Below are positions 7,418 through 15,500 of a stretch of DNA of 28,233 nt, one piece after another. The position numbers and the translations under genes were made by a program. The notes under the pieces were generated by a model, which was not told the origin of the DNA, ran no database searches, and was given only the letters and a program-made list of their open reading frames with translations. Location: positions 1 to 28,233 of the forward strand of contig CAZTCJ010000048.1 of assembly GCA_964612085.1 (NCBI GenBank), read 5' to 3'. How positions within the stretch are numbered: the stretch's first letter is position 1; each line of letters begins with the position of its first letter. The stretch comes from CAZTCJ01 sp964612085 (GTDB lineage: Bacteria > Pseudomonadota > Alphaproteobacteria > JAJFIK01).

Positions 7418-8119
7418 TCAAGCCACGCCGGGACCGCCCGGAACCGGTGGTTTAAGCCCTTGGGGGAGAACCCAATCCTCCGGAACAACGCTCCGGAATC
7501 CGCTCAAGCGGCCCACGTCCCGCGCAAGACGTGCCGCAAAGCGTTCATTCATAAGGGTAGCATGTACCACATTATCAAGGCCTAATGCCAAGCCCAAATC
7601 CTGGCTTGTGAACGCAGCCACCAGCCCGATGCCCGGACAGGCCTTTGCGGCGAGCGCCAGGACCTTGGTGCGGCCGTCTTCCGCGCCGTCCCGCGCCTCG
7701 ATCAGCAAATGGGCCTCACCCGCCCGCAACCGGGCCGTCACTTTCTCGAAACCGCACACCAGGGCGCCGCTTTTGCGCGCCAGGCCAAGCCCGTTGAGAC
7801 AGTCACGGACCAACAGGCTTTCGACCTGATCGACCAAAGAGTCTGGCACCTGAATTTGGGCTTTCTGAGACCGGCTGAACAAACGCCTGGCGGCGGCCTG
7901 GGTAAGACTGTCGCGGTCGGCGCTGACCCAGGTGCCCCGGCCGGGCAGGCATGCCGCCAAATCCGGCACCAGAACCCCGTCGGGCGCGGCAACGAAACGG
8001 ATCAGCCGGTCTTCTGGCAGGATTTCGCCGCTGACCACGCAGCGGCGCCAACGCCCGGCGCCGTCCTTGCGGACGATGCCGTCGGCATCGGTCCGGTCAT
8101 GAGCGTTGCGTGTCGTCAG
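7418..8119 (-). CDS. ylxR: YlxR (DUF448) fused to an L7Ae-like RNA-binding domain; probable CTG start
   Basis: From the proposed start the protein has 233 residues. The DUF448 part carries RRCVVSGEILPEDRLIRFV (about 25-43) and the GRGTWVS motif (about 60-66). The second half, from about residue 107 (NGLGLARKSGALVCGFEKV), resembles the L7Ae/YlxQ RNA-binding fold; the fusion is usual in Alphaproteobacteria. No ATG, GTG or TTG precedes the conserved RRC in frame; the first GTG (8038) lies after the Cys. CTG at 8119 gives MTTRNAHDRTDADG and has GAGGAGG at 8126-8132 with a 6-base spacer. It would overlap nusA by 23 bases. The alternative is an indel relative to the ATG at 8100, which overlaps the nusA stop as ATGA. 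The gene is sure; the start is not. Confidence 0.85.
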   Translation of the reverse strand: MTTRNAHDRTDADGIVRKDGAGRWRRCVVSGEILPEDRLIRFVAAPDGVLVPDLAACLPGRGTWVSADRDSLTQAAARRLFSRSQKAQIQVPDSLVDQVESLLVRDCLNGLGLARKSGALVCGFEKVTARLRAGEAHLLIEARDGAEDGRTKVLALAAKACPGIGLVAAFTSQDLGLALGLDNVVHATLMNERFAARLARDVGRLSGFRSVVPEDWVLPQGLKPPVPGGPGVA

Positions 8120-9809
8120 CCAGGGCCTCCTCGCCGCCGCCGTCCGCCGGAGCGGTCTTCTTGCCGAAGACGGCGTCCGCCTCGCTCATTTCCTCTTCCG
8201 GCTCTTCCGCCTCGGCGTCTTCTTCCTCAACCTCGGGTCCGGCGACGGCCGCATTATAGTCTTCCTGGGTGATCCAGCCCGCGTTCAGCCGCGCCTCCAT
8301 GATGAGGGCGTTGGCGTCGTCCGCGGTGAAGCCGAAACCATCCAGATAGCCCGGCATGCGTTTCTTCTCACCCTCGACCGTTTCCACCCAGCCGATGAGA
8401 TCGTCGGTGGCGCAGCCCGCCAGATCCTCGATGGAACGCACTTCGTTTTCGCCCAGCGCCACCACCATGGGCAGGCTCAAGGCTTCCACGTCCACAAGCG
8501 CGTCCTCGACGCCTAGCTCGGCGCGCTTTTTCTCAAGCTCGGCATCGCGGGCCTCCAGGAACTCGACCGCGCGCTGCTGCAGCTCGGTGGCGGTCTCCTC
8601 GTCGAAGCCTTCGATCTCGGAAAGCTCCGGCAACTCCACATAGGCCACTTCCTCGATGGTCGTGAACCCTTCGGAGGTGATGAGCTGGGCCACCATCTCA
8701 TCGACGTTGAGCGATTCCATGAACATTTCCGTACGCTGACGGAACTCTTCCTGGCGCCGTTCGGATTCTTCCTGCTCGGTCATGATGTCGATGTCCCAGC
8801 TCGTAAGCTGGGAGGCGAGGCGGACATTCTGTCCGCGGCGGCCGATGGCGAGCGACAACTGTTCGTCCGGCACCACCACTTCGATGCGCTGGGTGTCCTC
8901 GTCCATGACCACCTTGGTCACTTCCGCCGGCGCCAGCGCATTGACGATGAAGGTGGCCGCATCGGGCGACCACTGAATAATGTCGATTTTCTCGCCCTGA
9001 AGCTCGTTCACCACCGCCTGCACGCGGGAGCCGCGCATACCCACGCAGGCGCCGACGGGATCGATCGAACTGTCGCTGGAGACCACGGCGATCTTGGCCC
9101 GGCTGCCCGGATCCCGCGCCACCGCCTTGACCTCGATAATGCCGTCATAAATCTCCGGTACTTCCTGGGCGAACAGCTTGGCCATGAAAGTGGGATGGGA
9201 GCGGGACAGGAAGATCTGCGGCCCCCGCTGTTCCCGGCGCACATCGTAAACGAAGGCGCGCACCCGGTCGCCGGTGCGGAAACTTTCCCGGGGCAGCAAC
9301 TCGTCCCGGCGCACGATGGCCTCCGCCCTGCCTAAATCCACGATCACATTGCCGTATTCCACCCGCTTGACCATGCCATGCACGATCTCGCCGATGCGAT
9401 CCTTATATTCCTCATACTGACGCTCGCGCTCGGCATCGCGCACCTTCTGCACGATCACCTGTTTCGCGGTCTGCGCTGCAATCCGCCCGAAATCCACCGG
9501 CGGCAGGGTTTCGGCGATGAAATCGCCGATCTCGGCGGCCGGATTGCGCACCTTGGCGTCTTCCAGCGCGATCTGGATCGCGTCTTCTTCCACGGTCTCG
9601 ACCACTTCCAGCAGACGGTGCAGCCGGATATCGCCGGTCTTGGGATCGATTTCCGCACGGATTTCATTCTCGCTGCCGTAGCGCGAACGGGCGGCCTTCT
9701 GAATGGCCTCTTCCATGGCAGTGATCACCACCTGCTTTTCGATCGACTTCTCCCTCGCGACAGCATCCGCGATCTGAAGAAGTTCCAAACGGTTGGCGCT
9801 GATGGCCAT
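8097..9809 (-). CDS. nusA: Transcription termination/antitermination factor NusA
   Basis: NusA binds RNA polymerase and controls pausing, termination and antitermination. The product has 570 residues beginning MAISANRLELLQIADAVARE. The N-terminal RNA polymerase-binding domain covers about 1-125, S1 about 135-200, KH1 about 230-290 (GACVGMRGSRVQAVVNELQG) and KH2 about 300-345 (AIGRRGQNVRLASQLTSWDI). Two C-terminal acidic repeats lie at about 365-425 and 440-520, followed by a very acidic tail (EEEDAEAEEPEEEMSEADAV). It follows rimP after 16 bases and its 3' end overlaps the proposed ylxR start. Confidence 0.98.
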   Translation of the reverse strand: MAISANRLELLQIADAVAREKSIEKQVVITAMEEAIQKAARSRYGSENEIRAEIDPKTGDIRLHRLLEVVETVEEDAIQIALEDAKVRNPAAEIGDFIAETLPPVDFGRIAAQTAKQVIVQKVRDAERERQYEEYKDRIGEIVHGMVKRVEYGNVIVDLGRAEAIVRRDELLPRESFRTGDRVRAFVYDVRREQRGPQIFLSRSHPTFMAKLFAQEVPEIYDGIIEVKAVARDPGSRAKIAVVSSDSSIDPVGACVGMRGSRVQAVVNELQGEKIDIIQWSPDAATFIVNALAPAEVTKVVMDEDTQRIEVVVPDEQLSLAIGRRGQNVRLASQLTSWDIDIMTEQEESERRQEEFRQRTEMFMESLNVDEMVAQLITSEGFTTIEEVAYVELPELSEIEGFDEETATELQQRAVEFLEARDAELEKKRAELGVEDALVDVEALSLPMVVALGENEVRSIEDLAGCATDDLIGWVETVEGEKKRMPGYLDGFGFTADDANALIMEARLNAGWITQEDYNAAVAGPEVEEEDAEAEEPEEEMSEADAVFGKKTAPADGGGEEALADDTQRS

Positions 9810-9825
9810 CTTAGTTCTCCGTTTT

Positions 9826-10446
9826 TTAGCGGCCGCGCGCCTTGCGCCGGCCTGCCTGTGTCAATTCCACATCTTCGTCAGGATCGATCTCCTGACCTTG
9901 TCCCACGGTCTTGGCCCCGGACGCTTTCGCGGCCTCTTTGGCTTGAGCCTGGGCCTTGCGGATCAGATCGTCCGTCAGCACCAGGCGGGCATCGGACAAA
10001 TCGGCGAAGGGCAGGGCCAAAGACGTCACCGCGCCCTTGGCATCCTCCGCCGCGATCAGAACCTGATCGCCGTCCGTTCCTTCCAGGCGGCCCTTGAAGC
10101 GGCGGCGCCCCTCCACCGGCTGAGCCAGTTCCAGCTTGGCTTCCGAGCCCGCCCAGGTGACGAAATCCTTCAGGCGCGTCAAAGGCCGGTCGATCCCCGG
10201 CGAAGACACCTCCAGAACGAATTCGCCCTCGACCGGATCCTCCACATCGAGCACGGCCGACAAGGCCCGGCTCAACTCCGCGCAATCCTCCACATCCATC
10301 GTCCCGTCAGGCCGTTCCGCCATAATCTGCAGCACACGGCGTTTCGCGCCCGTCAGACGCACACGCACAAGTTCAAAGCCCATGGCCTCCACGGTCGGCT
10401 CCAGAAGCTCTTCCAGATGACGGTCTTGTGCGGTCGGGCGGCCCAT
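9826..10446 (-). CDS. rimP: Ribosome maturation factor RimP
   Basis: RimP helps assemble the 30S subunit. The protein has 206 residues, starting MGRPTAQDRHLEELLEPTVE. Diagnostic segments are GFELVRVRLTGAKRRVLQIM, DVEDCAELSRALSAVLD and FVLEVSSPGIDRPLTRLKDF. The C-terminal extension (about 160-206) is basic and alanine-rich, longer than in E. coli but common in Alphaproteobacteria. The ATG at 10446 matches the family start; the frame continues open upstream through the leader hairpins but that part is not protein-like. It opens the rimP-nusA-ylxR-infB operon. Confidence 0.96.
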   Translation of the reverse strand: MGRPTAQDRHLEELLEPTVEAMGFELVRVRLTGAKRRVLQIMAERPDGTMDVEDCAELSRALSAVLDVEDPVEGEFVLEVSSPGIDRPLTRLKDFVTWAGSEAKLELAQPVEGRRRFKGRLEGTDGDQVLIAAEDAKGAVTSLALPFADLSDARLVLTDDLIRKAQAQAKEAAKASGAKTVGQGQEIDPDEDVELTQAGRRKARGR

Positions 10447-10500
10447 CGCCTTGTGCCTGTCGGTAGAAACGGCGGTTCGCCTGATAAAGCGGTTCGCCCA

Positions 10501-10526
10501 ATAAAAAAGTGGGCCGCGGCCCACTT
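10501..10526 (-). terminator. Strong intrinsic terminator ahead of rimP
   Basis: A perfect 20-base palindrome (aagtgggccgcggcccactt, 10507-10526) is followed on the minus strand by six T (10503-10508) and then AT, the textbook intrinsic terminator shape. It lies 144 bases after the trmB stop but only 55 bases before rimP. Just upstream, ccggtg (10527-10532) and caccgg (10540-10545) form a second hairpin. It may end the trmB transcript or act as an attenuator of the rimP operon. Confidence 0.75.
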
Positions 10527-10585
10527 CCGGTGTTCCGGCCACCGGGACGCCCGGCGGACATGACCAACTCAGCCATGCCAGTGGG

Positions 10586-10615
10586 AATATAAGGAGATGC
10601 ACGGTCGAGACCAAG
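10586..10615 (-). promoter_or_regulatory. Candidate promoter for the rimP-nusA operon
   Basis: On the minus strand CTTGGT (10610-10615) and TATATT (10586-10591) are separated by 18 bases, close to alphaproteobacterial sigma-70 promoters. Transcription would begin near 10579, leaving about 130 bases of leader that includes both hairpins and the intrinsic terminator before rimP. Found by eye; no experimental support. Confidence 0.4.
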
Positions 10616-10669
10616 CAAAAAATGCCGATCCGACAGACTGTCAGAGAAAATCGCGCGTTGTGCGATGCA

Positions 10670-11404
10670 TTAACGGCGACGAAATGTCAGATATACCGGT
10701 TTTCGACCTGCCTTGAGCGCCTTGGCTTCGTACCGGGTCTGGGACCAATCTTGCGCGCGCGCGCGCCAGTCGCCCGGCCGCTCGGCCAGCCATTCGAACG
10801 CGCTGGCCCGGCGCATATGGGACAAGGTCCAAAATGTGTAGTCCGGAATATCTGTGGCGAACCGGAACAGCCCGCCGGGTTTCAGGGCCCGCGCGAGCGC
10901 GTCGAGCGTGTCCGGCTGGACGAAGCGGCGTTTGTGGTGGCGCGTCTTGGGCCAGGGGTCGGGAAACAACAGGAACGCCCGGGCGATGGATGCCTCCTGC
11001 AAGGCGTTCAGCATATCCCGCGCGTCATGGTCGTGCAGGCGTACGGTGTTCAGCCCGAGCGTATCGATCCGCCGCAAGACTTTCGCGATACCGTTCTCGA
11101 AAAACTCGCAACCAATAAGCCCGACAGCGGGGTTGGCCTGGGCCTGGGCGATCAGATGCTCGCCGCCGCCATAGCCGATTTCCAGCCAGGCTTCGCCGAC
11201 CGTGGACGGAAACAGCGTTAACGGATCGAGCGCCCCGGGCGCGCCCAAGGGCACCCGCAGGCGGGGCAGAAGCGAGGCCATCAGATCCTGCTGGCCGGGA
11301 CGAAGGCGTTTGCCCTTGCGCCGGCCGTGCAGACCTTGTGTCCCGTCCGCCTGCGGAGAAGTCAGCTTTTCGCCGCGCTCAGGCGAATTCGGATCTGAGA
11401 GCAT
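10670..11404 (-). CDS. trmB: tRNA (guanine-N7-)-methyltransferase
   Basis: TrmB makes m7G46 in tRNA using S-adenosylmethionine. The product is 244 residues. The SAM-binding motif EIGYGGGEHL is at 75-84 and the family signature PDPWPKTRHHKRRF at 148-161. The N-terminal GRRKGKRLRPGQ is also typical. The ATG at 11404 overlaps the metK 3' end by 26 bases. The frame is open 28 codons further into metK, but no better start is visible. Location directly after metK, which makes its methyl donor, is a common alphaproteobacterial arrangement. Confidence 0.95.
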   Translation of the reverse strand: MLSDPNSPERGEKLTSPQADGTQGLHGRRKGKRLRPGQQDLMASLLPRLRVPLGAPGALDPLTLFPSTVGEAWLEIGYGGGEHLIAQAQANPAVGLIGCEFFENGIAKVLRRIDTLGLNTVRLHDHDARDMLNALQEASIARAFLLFPDPWPKTRHHKRRFVQPDTLDALARALKPGGLFRFATDIPDYTFWTLSHMRRASAFEWLAERPGDWRARAQDWSQTRYEAKALKAGRKPVYLTFRRR

Positions 11405-12548
11405 CGACAAGGTCGCGTTTCTCCCAGGAGAAGCCGCCATCTTCTTCCGGCACGCGGCCGAAATGGCCATAGGCCGCCGTGCGCGCATAGATCGGACGGT
11501 TCAGCTTCAGATGCTCGCGGATGCCGCGCGGGCTCAAATTCATCAGTTCCGGGAGCACGCGCTCAAGCCGCGCCTCGTCCACCTCGCCGGTCTCGTGCAG
11601 ATCCACATAGACGGCCAAAGGCTTGGCGACGCCGATGGCATAGGCAAGCTGGATGGTGCATTTGCGCGCAAGGCCCGCCGCGACCACGTTTTTCGCCAGA
11701 TAGCGCGCGGCATAAGCAGCAGAGCGGTCGACCTTCGTCGGATCCTTGCCGGAGAACGCGCCGCCGCCATGGGGCGCCGCACCGCCATAGGTATCCACGA
11801 TGATCTTCCGGCCCGTCAGGCCGGCATCGCCGTCCGGACCGCCGATCACGAAATTGCCGGTGGGATTGATGTAAAGCTCACTGTCCGGACACATCCAGCC
11901 TTCCGGCATGTTGTCCACGATATAGGGCTTGACGATCTCGCGCACATCGTCGTGGGTCAGGCCTTCCCGGTGCTGTGTCGAGACGACGATGCAGGTCGAG
12001 CCCACCGGCCTGCCGCGCTCATAGCGCAAGGTCACCTGGCTTTTGGCGTCGGGCTGCAGCTCGGGCTGCGAGCCGTTATGGCGCGCCTGGGCCAGGGATT
12101 TCAAAATATTATGCGCATAGTAGATCGGCGCCGGCATCAGTTCCGGCGTCTCGTCGCAGGCATAGCCGAACATGATGCCCTGGTCGCCAGCGCCTTCATC
12201 CTTGTTGCCCAACGCATCGACACCCATGGCGATATCGGCAGACTGCTGATGAACGTAAACGGCCACATTGGCTTTCTGCCAATGGAAGCCATCCTGTTCA
12301 TAGCCGATTTCGCGCACCACCGAGCGGGCGATCTCCTCAAGGTCGCGGTGGGAAATCGAATCCGGGCCGCGCACCTCGCCCGCGAGCACCACCTGATTGG
12401 TGGTCACGAGCGTTTCAACGGCCACCCGCGCGTCGGGCTGACGGGACAGATACGCGTCGAGAACCGCGTCGGAGACCCGGTCGCAGATCTTGTCCGGATG
12501 TCCTTCAGAAACACTTTCGCTCGTAAAGAGATAGTCTTGACGTTTCAC
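11379..12548 (-). CDS. metK: S-adenosylmethionine synthetase
   Basis: MetK makes S-adenosylmethionine from methionine and ATP. The protein has 389 residues, the usual length. It begins KRQDYLFTSESVSEGHPDKI, whose His and Asp bind the substrate phosphates and metal. GIMFGYACDET is the first conserved signature, and the phosphate loop GGGAFSGKDPTKVDRSAAY is the second. The start is GTG at 12548, with AAGGA 10 bases upstream; no ATG fits the family N-terminus. It is preceded by a 324-base gap with structured RNA features, which suggests leader-mediated control. Confidence 0.98.
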   Translation of the reverse strand: MKRQDYLFTSESVSEGHPDKICDRVSDAVLDAYLSRQPDARVAVETLVTTNQVVLAGEVRGPDSISHRDLEEIARSVVREIGYEQDGFHWQKANVAVYVHQQSADIAMGVDALGNKDEGAGDQGIMFGYACDETPELMPAPIYYAHNILKSLAQARHNGSQPELQPDAKSQVTLRYERGRPVGSTCIVVSTQHREGLTHDDVREIVKPYIVDNMPEGWMCPDSELYINPTGNFVIGGPDGDAGLTGRKIIVDTYGGAAPHGGGAFSGKDPTKVDRSAAYAARYLAKNVVAAGLARKCTIQLAYAIGVAKPLAVYVDLHETGEVDEARLERVLPELMNLSPRGIREHLKLNRPIYARTAAYGHFGRVPEEDGGFSWEKRDLVDALRSEFA

Positions 12549-12765
12549 GATGACGCGGTCCTTGTGTTGAATGATCCGTACACAACGGCTTTACTTGGCC
12601 ACGGCTCTGCTCTGCGGCTGACCCCGGATTGAACATTGGCGGGAAGCCGTATTGTGAAGAGCGGCGGCGCCCTGCGGGCTGAAGCCGTTGGTGCTCTGCG
12701 ACCTTTGAAGCGCGGAGCGTAAAGCGGCACAACGCAGAGTCTGCGAGGCGCCTTAAGAGCCCGTG
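12549..12765 (-). promoter_or_regulatory. Structured metK leader RNA with competing pairings
   Basis: Transcription is predicted to start near 12759. CGCAGAG (12694-12700 on the minus strand) pairs with CTCTGCG (12733-12739), with GGCGCC at 12666-12671 and 12747-12752 able to close an outer stem. Two copies of a CAC-AACGGCTTC-like element (12681-12693 and 12643-12656) are each complementary to AAAGCCGTTGTG (12581-12592), so their pairing with it is mutually exclusive. The shared ACAA(TA)CGGCTTCC wording recalls the SAM/SAH riboswitch core known upstream of metK in Rhodobacterales, but the flanking stem of that class is not present. A leader switch is plausible but not shown. Confidence 0.4.
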
Positions 12766-12793
12766 TTGTTACAAGCTTTAGTCGGCAGGTCAA
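12766..12793 (-). promoter_or_regulatory. Candidate metK promoter
   Basis: On the minus strand TTGACC (12788-12793) and TAACAA (12766-12771) are separated by 16 bases. This is the best sigma-70-like match in the gap between xre and metK and would give a leader of about 210 bases. The remaining 80 bases to the xre stop hold nothing I can identify. Confidence 0.4.
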
Positions 12794-12872
12794 GGCAAGG
12801 CGCCGGAGCGGACTGCCCGCGGCGCAGGTGAAGGCGTGGAATTGCCAGTCACGTAAGGACTCTAGAGTGCCG

Positions 12873-13316
12873 TCAAGACGTCGGCACCGTATCGTCTTCC
12901 GCCGACCGCATGGACTCGCTGCTCAAAGACTTGACCAGCTCCAGCAGACGCTTGCGCACATGGGCGTCGGAGATCCGCGTATAGGACCGGTTCAACTGCA
13001 GCCCTTCCGCGCTGCTGACGAAATCCATCACGAACGGGGCCGGGTCGCTTTCCGACAGTCCTTCGTTTTTCGGGATCGTATGTTCCTGCGGCATGTCGTC
13101 GAAGAAGAATTGCACCGAAACGCCCAAGATTTGCGCGATCTGATAAAGACGGCTGGCGCCGATACGGTTCGCGCCTTTCTCGTATTTCTGGATCTGCTGG
13201 AAGGTCAGCCCAAGCATCTCGCCGAGCTTTTCTTGGCTCATGCCCACCAACATCCTCCGCAGCCGCACGCGGCTTCCGACATGCACGTCGATCGGATTGG
13301 GATTCTTTTTTGTCAA
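12873..13316 (-). CDS. XRE-family helix-turn-helix transcriptional regulator
   Basis: The 147-residue product has an N-terminal HTH_3 domain at about 12-70: RVRLRRMLVGMSQEKLGEML, then LTFQQIQKYEKGANRIGASR, followed by LYQIAQILGVSVQFFFDD. The C-terminal half (about 75-147) is polar with no recognised domain and ends in a helical VRKRLLELVKSL. The start is TTG at 13316, with AGGA 8 bases upstream; an in-frame stop lies close upstream and no ATG precedes the HTH domain. XRE genes between lnt and metK are common in Alphaproteobacteria. Its target could be the adjacent metK promoter or its own, but nothing in the sequence proves this. Confidence 0.9.
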   Translation of the reverse strand: MTKKNPNPIDVHVGSRVRLRRMLVGMSQEKLGEMLGLTFQQIQKYEKGANRIGASRLYQIAQILGVSVQFFFDDMPQEHTIPKNEGLSESDPAPFVMDFVSSAEGLQLNRSYTRISDAHVRKRLLELVKSLSSESMRSAEDDTVPTS

Positions 13317-13808
13317 CGCGCCATCCTTTCCTTCATCTCAATCGTCGGATCCCGCCAGCACACGTATCGATCGCAAATCATCGAGCCGTTGCAAACAGTG
13401 TTGTCCCTCACATCTGTGTGGATCCTGTCAAAACTCAACCGAATCCAATGCATCATGACACCGAATTGCGTGCTTGTGCCGGTCCATGGCCTCGCATTTG
13501 TGACTGGCCTGCGTGCAATTTGCGTCAATCACCCGACTGACCGATCCAGCGGCTTACAACTACTCACAACCAAACCGCGCAGCGGCCGCGATTGCCACTC
13601 ATAATTGCATAGTTCGTAGTATACAGCTATCGCATGCGATTCGTGATTTCAACATGGCATTCGGTTACAACATGACATTTAGTCGGAAAGCAGGTGCGCC
13701 TGTCGCGCGCGATTTGTCGCGCGCGGATCCTTAAATAGCTTGTTATGTAAGTATTAACTAACTAAATATAAAGCATACTACAGTTTTATTAAGAGAATAG
13801 TCACATTA
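13317..13808. other. 492-base non-coding, partly AT-rich gap between lnt and xre
   Basis: No credible gene is seen on either strand. The part nearest lnt (about 13727-13815) is strikingly AT-rich for this window. Beside it are two direct copies of tgtcgcgcgcg (13701-13711 and 13715-13725), which can also pair as a CG-rich hairpin. An imperfect palindrome gttatgtaagtattaac lies in the AT-rich part. TTGACA occurs on the minus strand at 13426-13431 but without a good -10 box. The gap must contain the xre promoter and the end of the lnt transcript. Confidence 0.6.
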
Positions 13809-15500
13809 CTACTTAAAGCGGTCTGGCGCAACCCTCGGGTGAGTAAATTTCCGCATGGCAAGCAGAATAAGCAAACCGGTAACAATCAGGACCGGCCAAT
13901 GCCCCCAAATGGTGAATAAGGACGGTGCGCCCGCAGCCGGCAGCGCCACGTCGAGGACGCCGGCCTGTCCCAGCTCGAGCCGTTGCGCCGAGCGGCCCAG
14001 AGGATCGATCAGCAGGGAGATGCCGTTGTTCGCCGCCCGCACCACAGGCAGGTTCTCCTCGATGGCCCGCATGCGCGCCGTCGCCAGATGTTGCCGGGGA
14101 CCGCTGGTGTCGCCGAACCAGTCGTCATCGGTCACGTTGACGATCCAGCCCGGCCGCTGTCCCTGCGCCCGGTCCACCACCGCGCCCGGAAAAACGATTT
14201 CGTAGCAAATGGCGGCGCCGACGGCCGGCGCGCCTGGAACGCCAAGGGTGCGCGGGCCGGGGCCCGGCGTGGTCGCGCCCACCTCCTGGACGATTTTCTG
14301 GATGCCCAGGGCCGACAGGATCCGCGGGAACGGAATGTATTCCCCGAACGGCACCAGATGATGCTTGTCATACGTGCCGAGGACCGCGCCGTCGCCATCC
14401 ATCACGAGCAGCGAATTGTAAATATTGTAGCCGCCCTGGCGCTGTTCTTCCGCCCGCAGGGAGCCGGTGATCAGCACCATGCCGGGATCCATCAGTTCGG
14501 CCAGTTGCGCCCGGCGCTCAGGTTCGCGTGGCAGCAGGAAGGGCGGCGCCGCCTCCGGCCAGACCACATGGCTGATGCCTTTTTCGCGGGCGTCCGCCGT
14601 CAAGGCCAGAAGCCGCGCCCAGATCTGGGGCCGCCTGTCCCGGTCCATGCGGTCGGCCTGGCGGGTCGCGGGCTGGACGATGCGGATCGTGACGCCTTCG
14701 ACGGTCTCCACGGGCGTCAAGGCCAGCCGCGCCGCTCCGGCGCTCCACAACACCGCGAGCCCCGCGACAGCCGCTGCGGGCACCATCCAGGGCCGGGCGC
14801 GGCCCTGGGCAGGGCGGTCGCCCAGACACGCGAAGGCGGCGGCGAACAGGACCGTCAGAAAGCTCAATCCATAGCTGCCGATCCAGGCGGCGCTTTGCGC
14901 CACGTCCAGCCAGCCCGCCCAGGTATAGGCGGGCAGGTTCCAGGGAAAGCCGGTGAAGATATGCCCACGGACCAGTTCGCCCAGTGTCCAGAGAGCCGCG
15001 AACAGGGCAATCCGGAACGGTCCCGGCCGCCACAACGCGACATAGATCGCAGCGGGCACCGCGAGGAGCAAAGCAAGCCCCGCCGGCAGCACCGTTACGG
15101 CGAAGGGCATGATCCAGGCGAAAGTCGCCGCGTCGACCAGGAAAGCGTTACCGACCCACAAGAGGCCCGGCAGGAAATAGCCGAACGCGTACCACCAGCC
15201 GGCCCAGAACCCGGCGCGCATCCGCCGCCACGGGCTGCGGGCCTGCTGCCGGGCGCAGCCATCGAGCAGCCAGACCAGCACGGTCATGCCGATGATCAGG
15301 GCGGGGAAGAAGAAAAACGGCGCCATGGCGAGAACGGAAAACCCGCCCGCGCCGAACGCCAGAAGCGCCCGGCGCAAACCCACCGACTCAGAGACCCACC
15401 CGGAGACGGACGACAGCCCGCGCCACAGCGGCGAGCGCGCCGCTTCACTGGCCCGGTCCGGAGATTTATCGGCTGCCTGGGACGCCGCGCCTGCGCTCAC
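13809..15500 (-). CDS. lnt: Apolipoprotein N-acyltransferase
   Basis: Lnt adds the third acyl chain to the N-terminal cysteine of lipoproteins at the inner membrane. The product has 563 residues. Several membrane helices span about 45-255, followed by a periplasmic nitrilase-like domain at about 270-510. The catalytic triad is intact: Glu316 in VVWPEAAPPF, Lys379 in YDKHHLVPFGEY and Cys432 in AAICYEIVFP. A final helix lies at about 530-550. The first 40 residues are a hydrophilic extension. It overlaps the corC stop by 4 bases, so the two are translationally coupled. Confidence 0.97.
   Translation of the reverse strand: MSAGAASQAADKSPDRASEAARSPLWRGLSSVSGWVSESVGLRRALLAFGAGGFSVLAMAPFFFFPALIIGMTVLVWLLDGCARQQARSPWRRMRAGFWAGWWYAFGYFLPGLLWVGNAFLVDAATFAWIMPFAVTVLPAGLALLLAVPAAIYVALWRPGPFRIALFAALWTLGELVRGHIFTGFPWNLPAYTWAGWLDVAQSAAWIGSYGLSFLTVLFAAAFACLGDRPAQGRARPWMVPAAAVAGLAVLWSAGAARLALTPVETVEGVTIRIVQPATRQADRMDRDRRPQIWARLLALTADAREKGISHVVWPEAAPPFLLPREPERRAQLAELMDPGMVLITGSLRAEEQRQGGYNIYNSLLVMDGDGAVLGTYDKHHLVPFGEYIPFPRILSALGIQKIVQEVGATTPGPGPRTLGVPGAPAVGAAICYEIVFPGAVVDRAQGQRPGWIVNVTDDDWFGDTSGPRQHLATARMRAIEENLPVVRAANNGISLLIDPLGRSAQRLELGQAGVLDVALPAAGAPSLFTIWGHWPVLIVTGLLILLAMRKFTHPRVAPDRFK

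Noticed and set aside
10621..10650. gacag/ctgtc hairpin followed by a T-run downstream of trmB as a second terminator
   Set aside because: The stem is only 5 bp and the T-run is 8 bases away from it, so it is too weak to call.
12581..12592. SAM/SAH riboswitch call from the cacaacggcttt sequence near metK
   Set aside because: This exact match is on the plus strand, opposite to metK transcription. The minus-strand look-alikes lack the enclosing stem of that class, so I report only a structured leader.
13317..13808. Replication origin or tRNA gene in the AT-rich gap
   Set aside because: No cluster of DnaA boxes and no cloverleaf were found; only one partial DnaA-like sequence is present.
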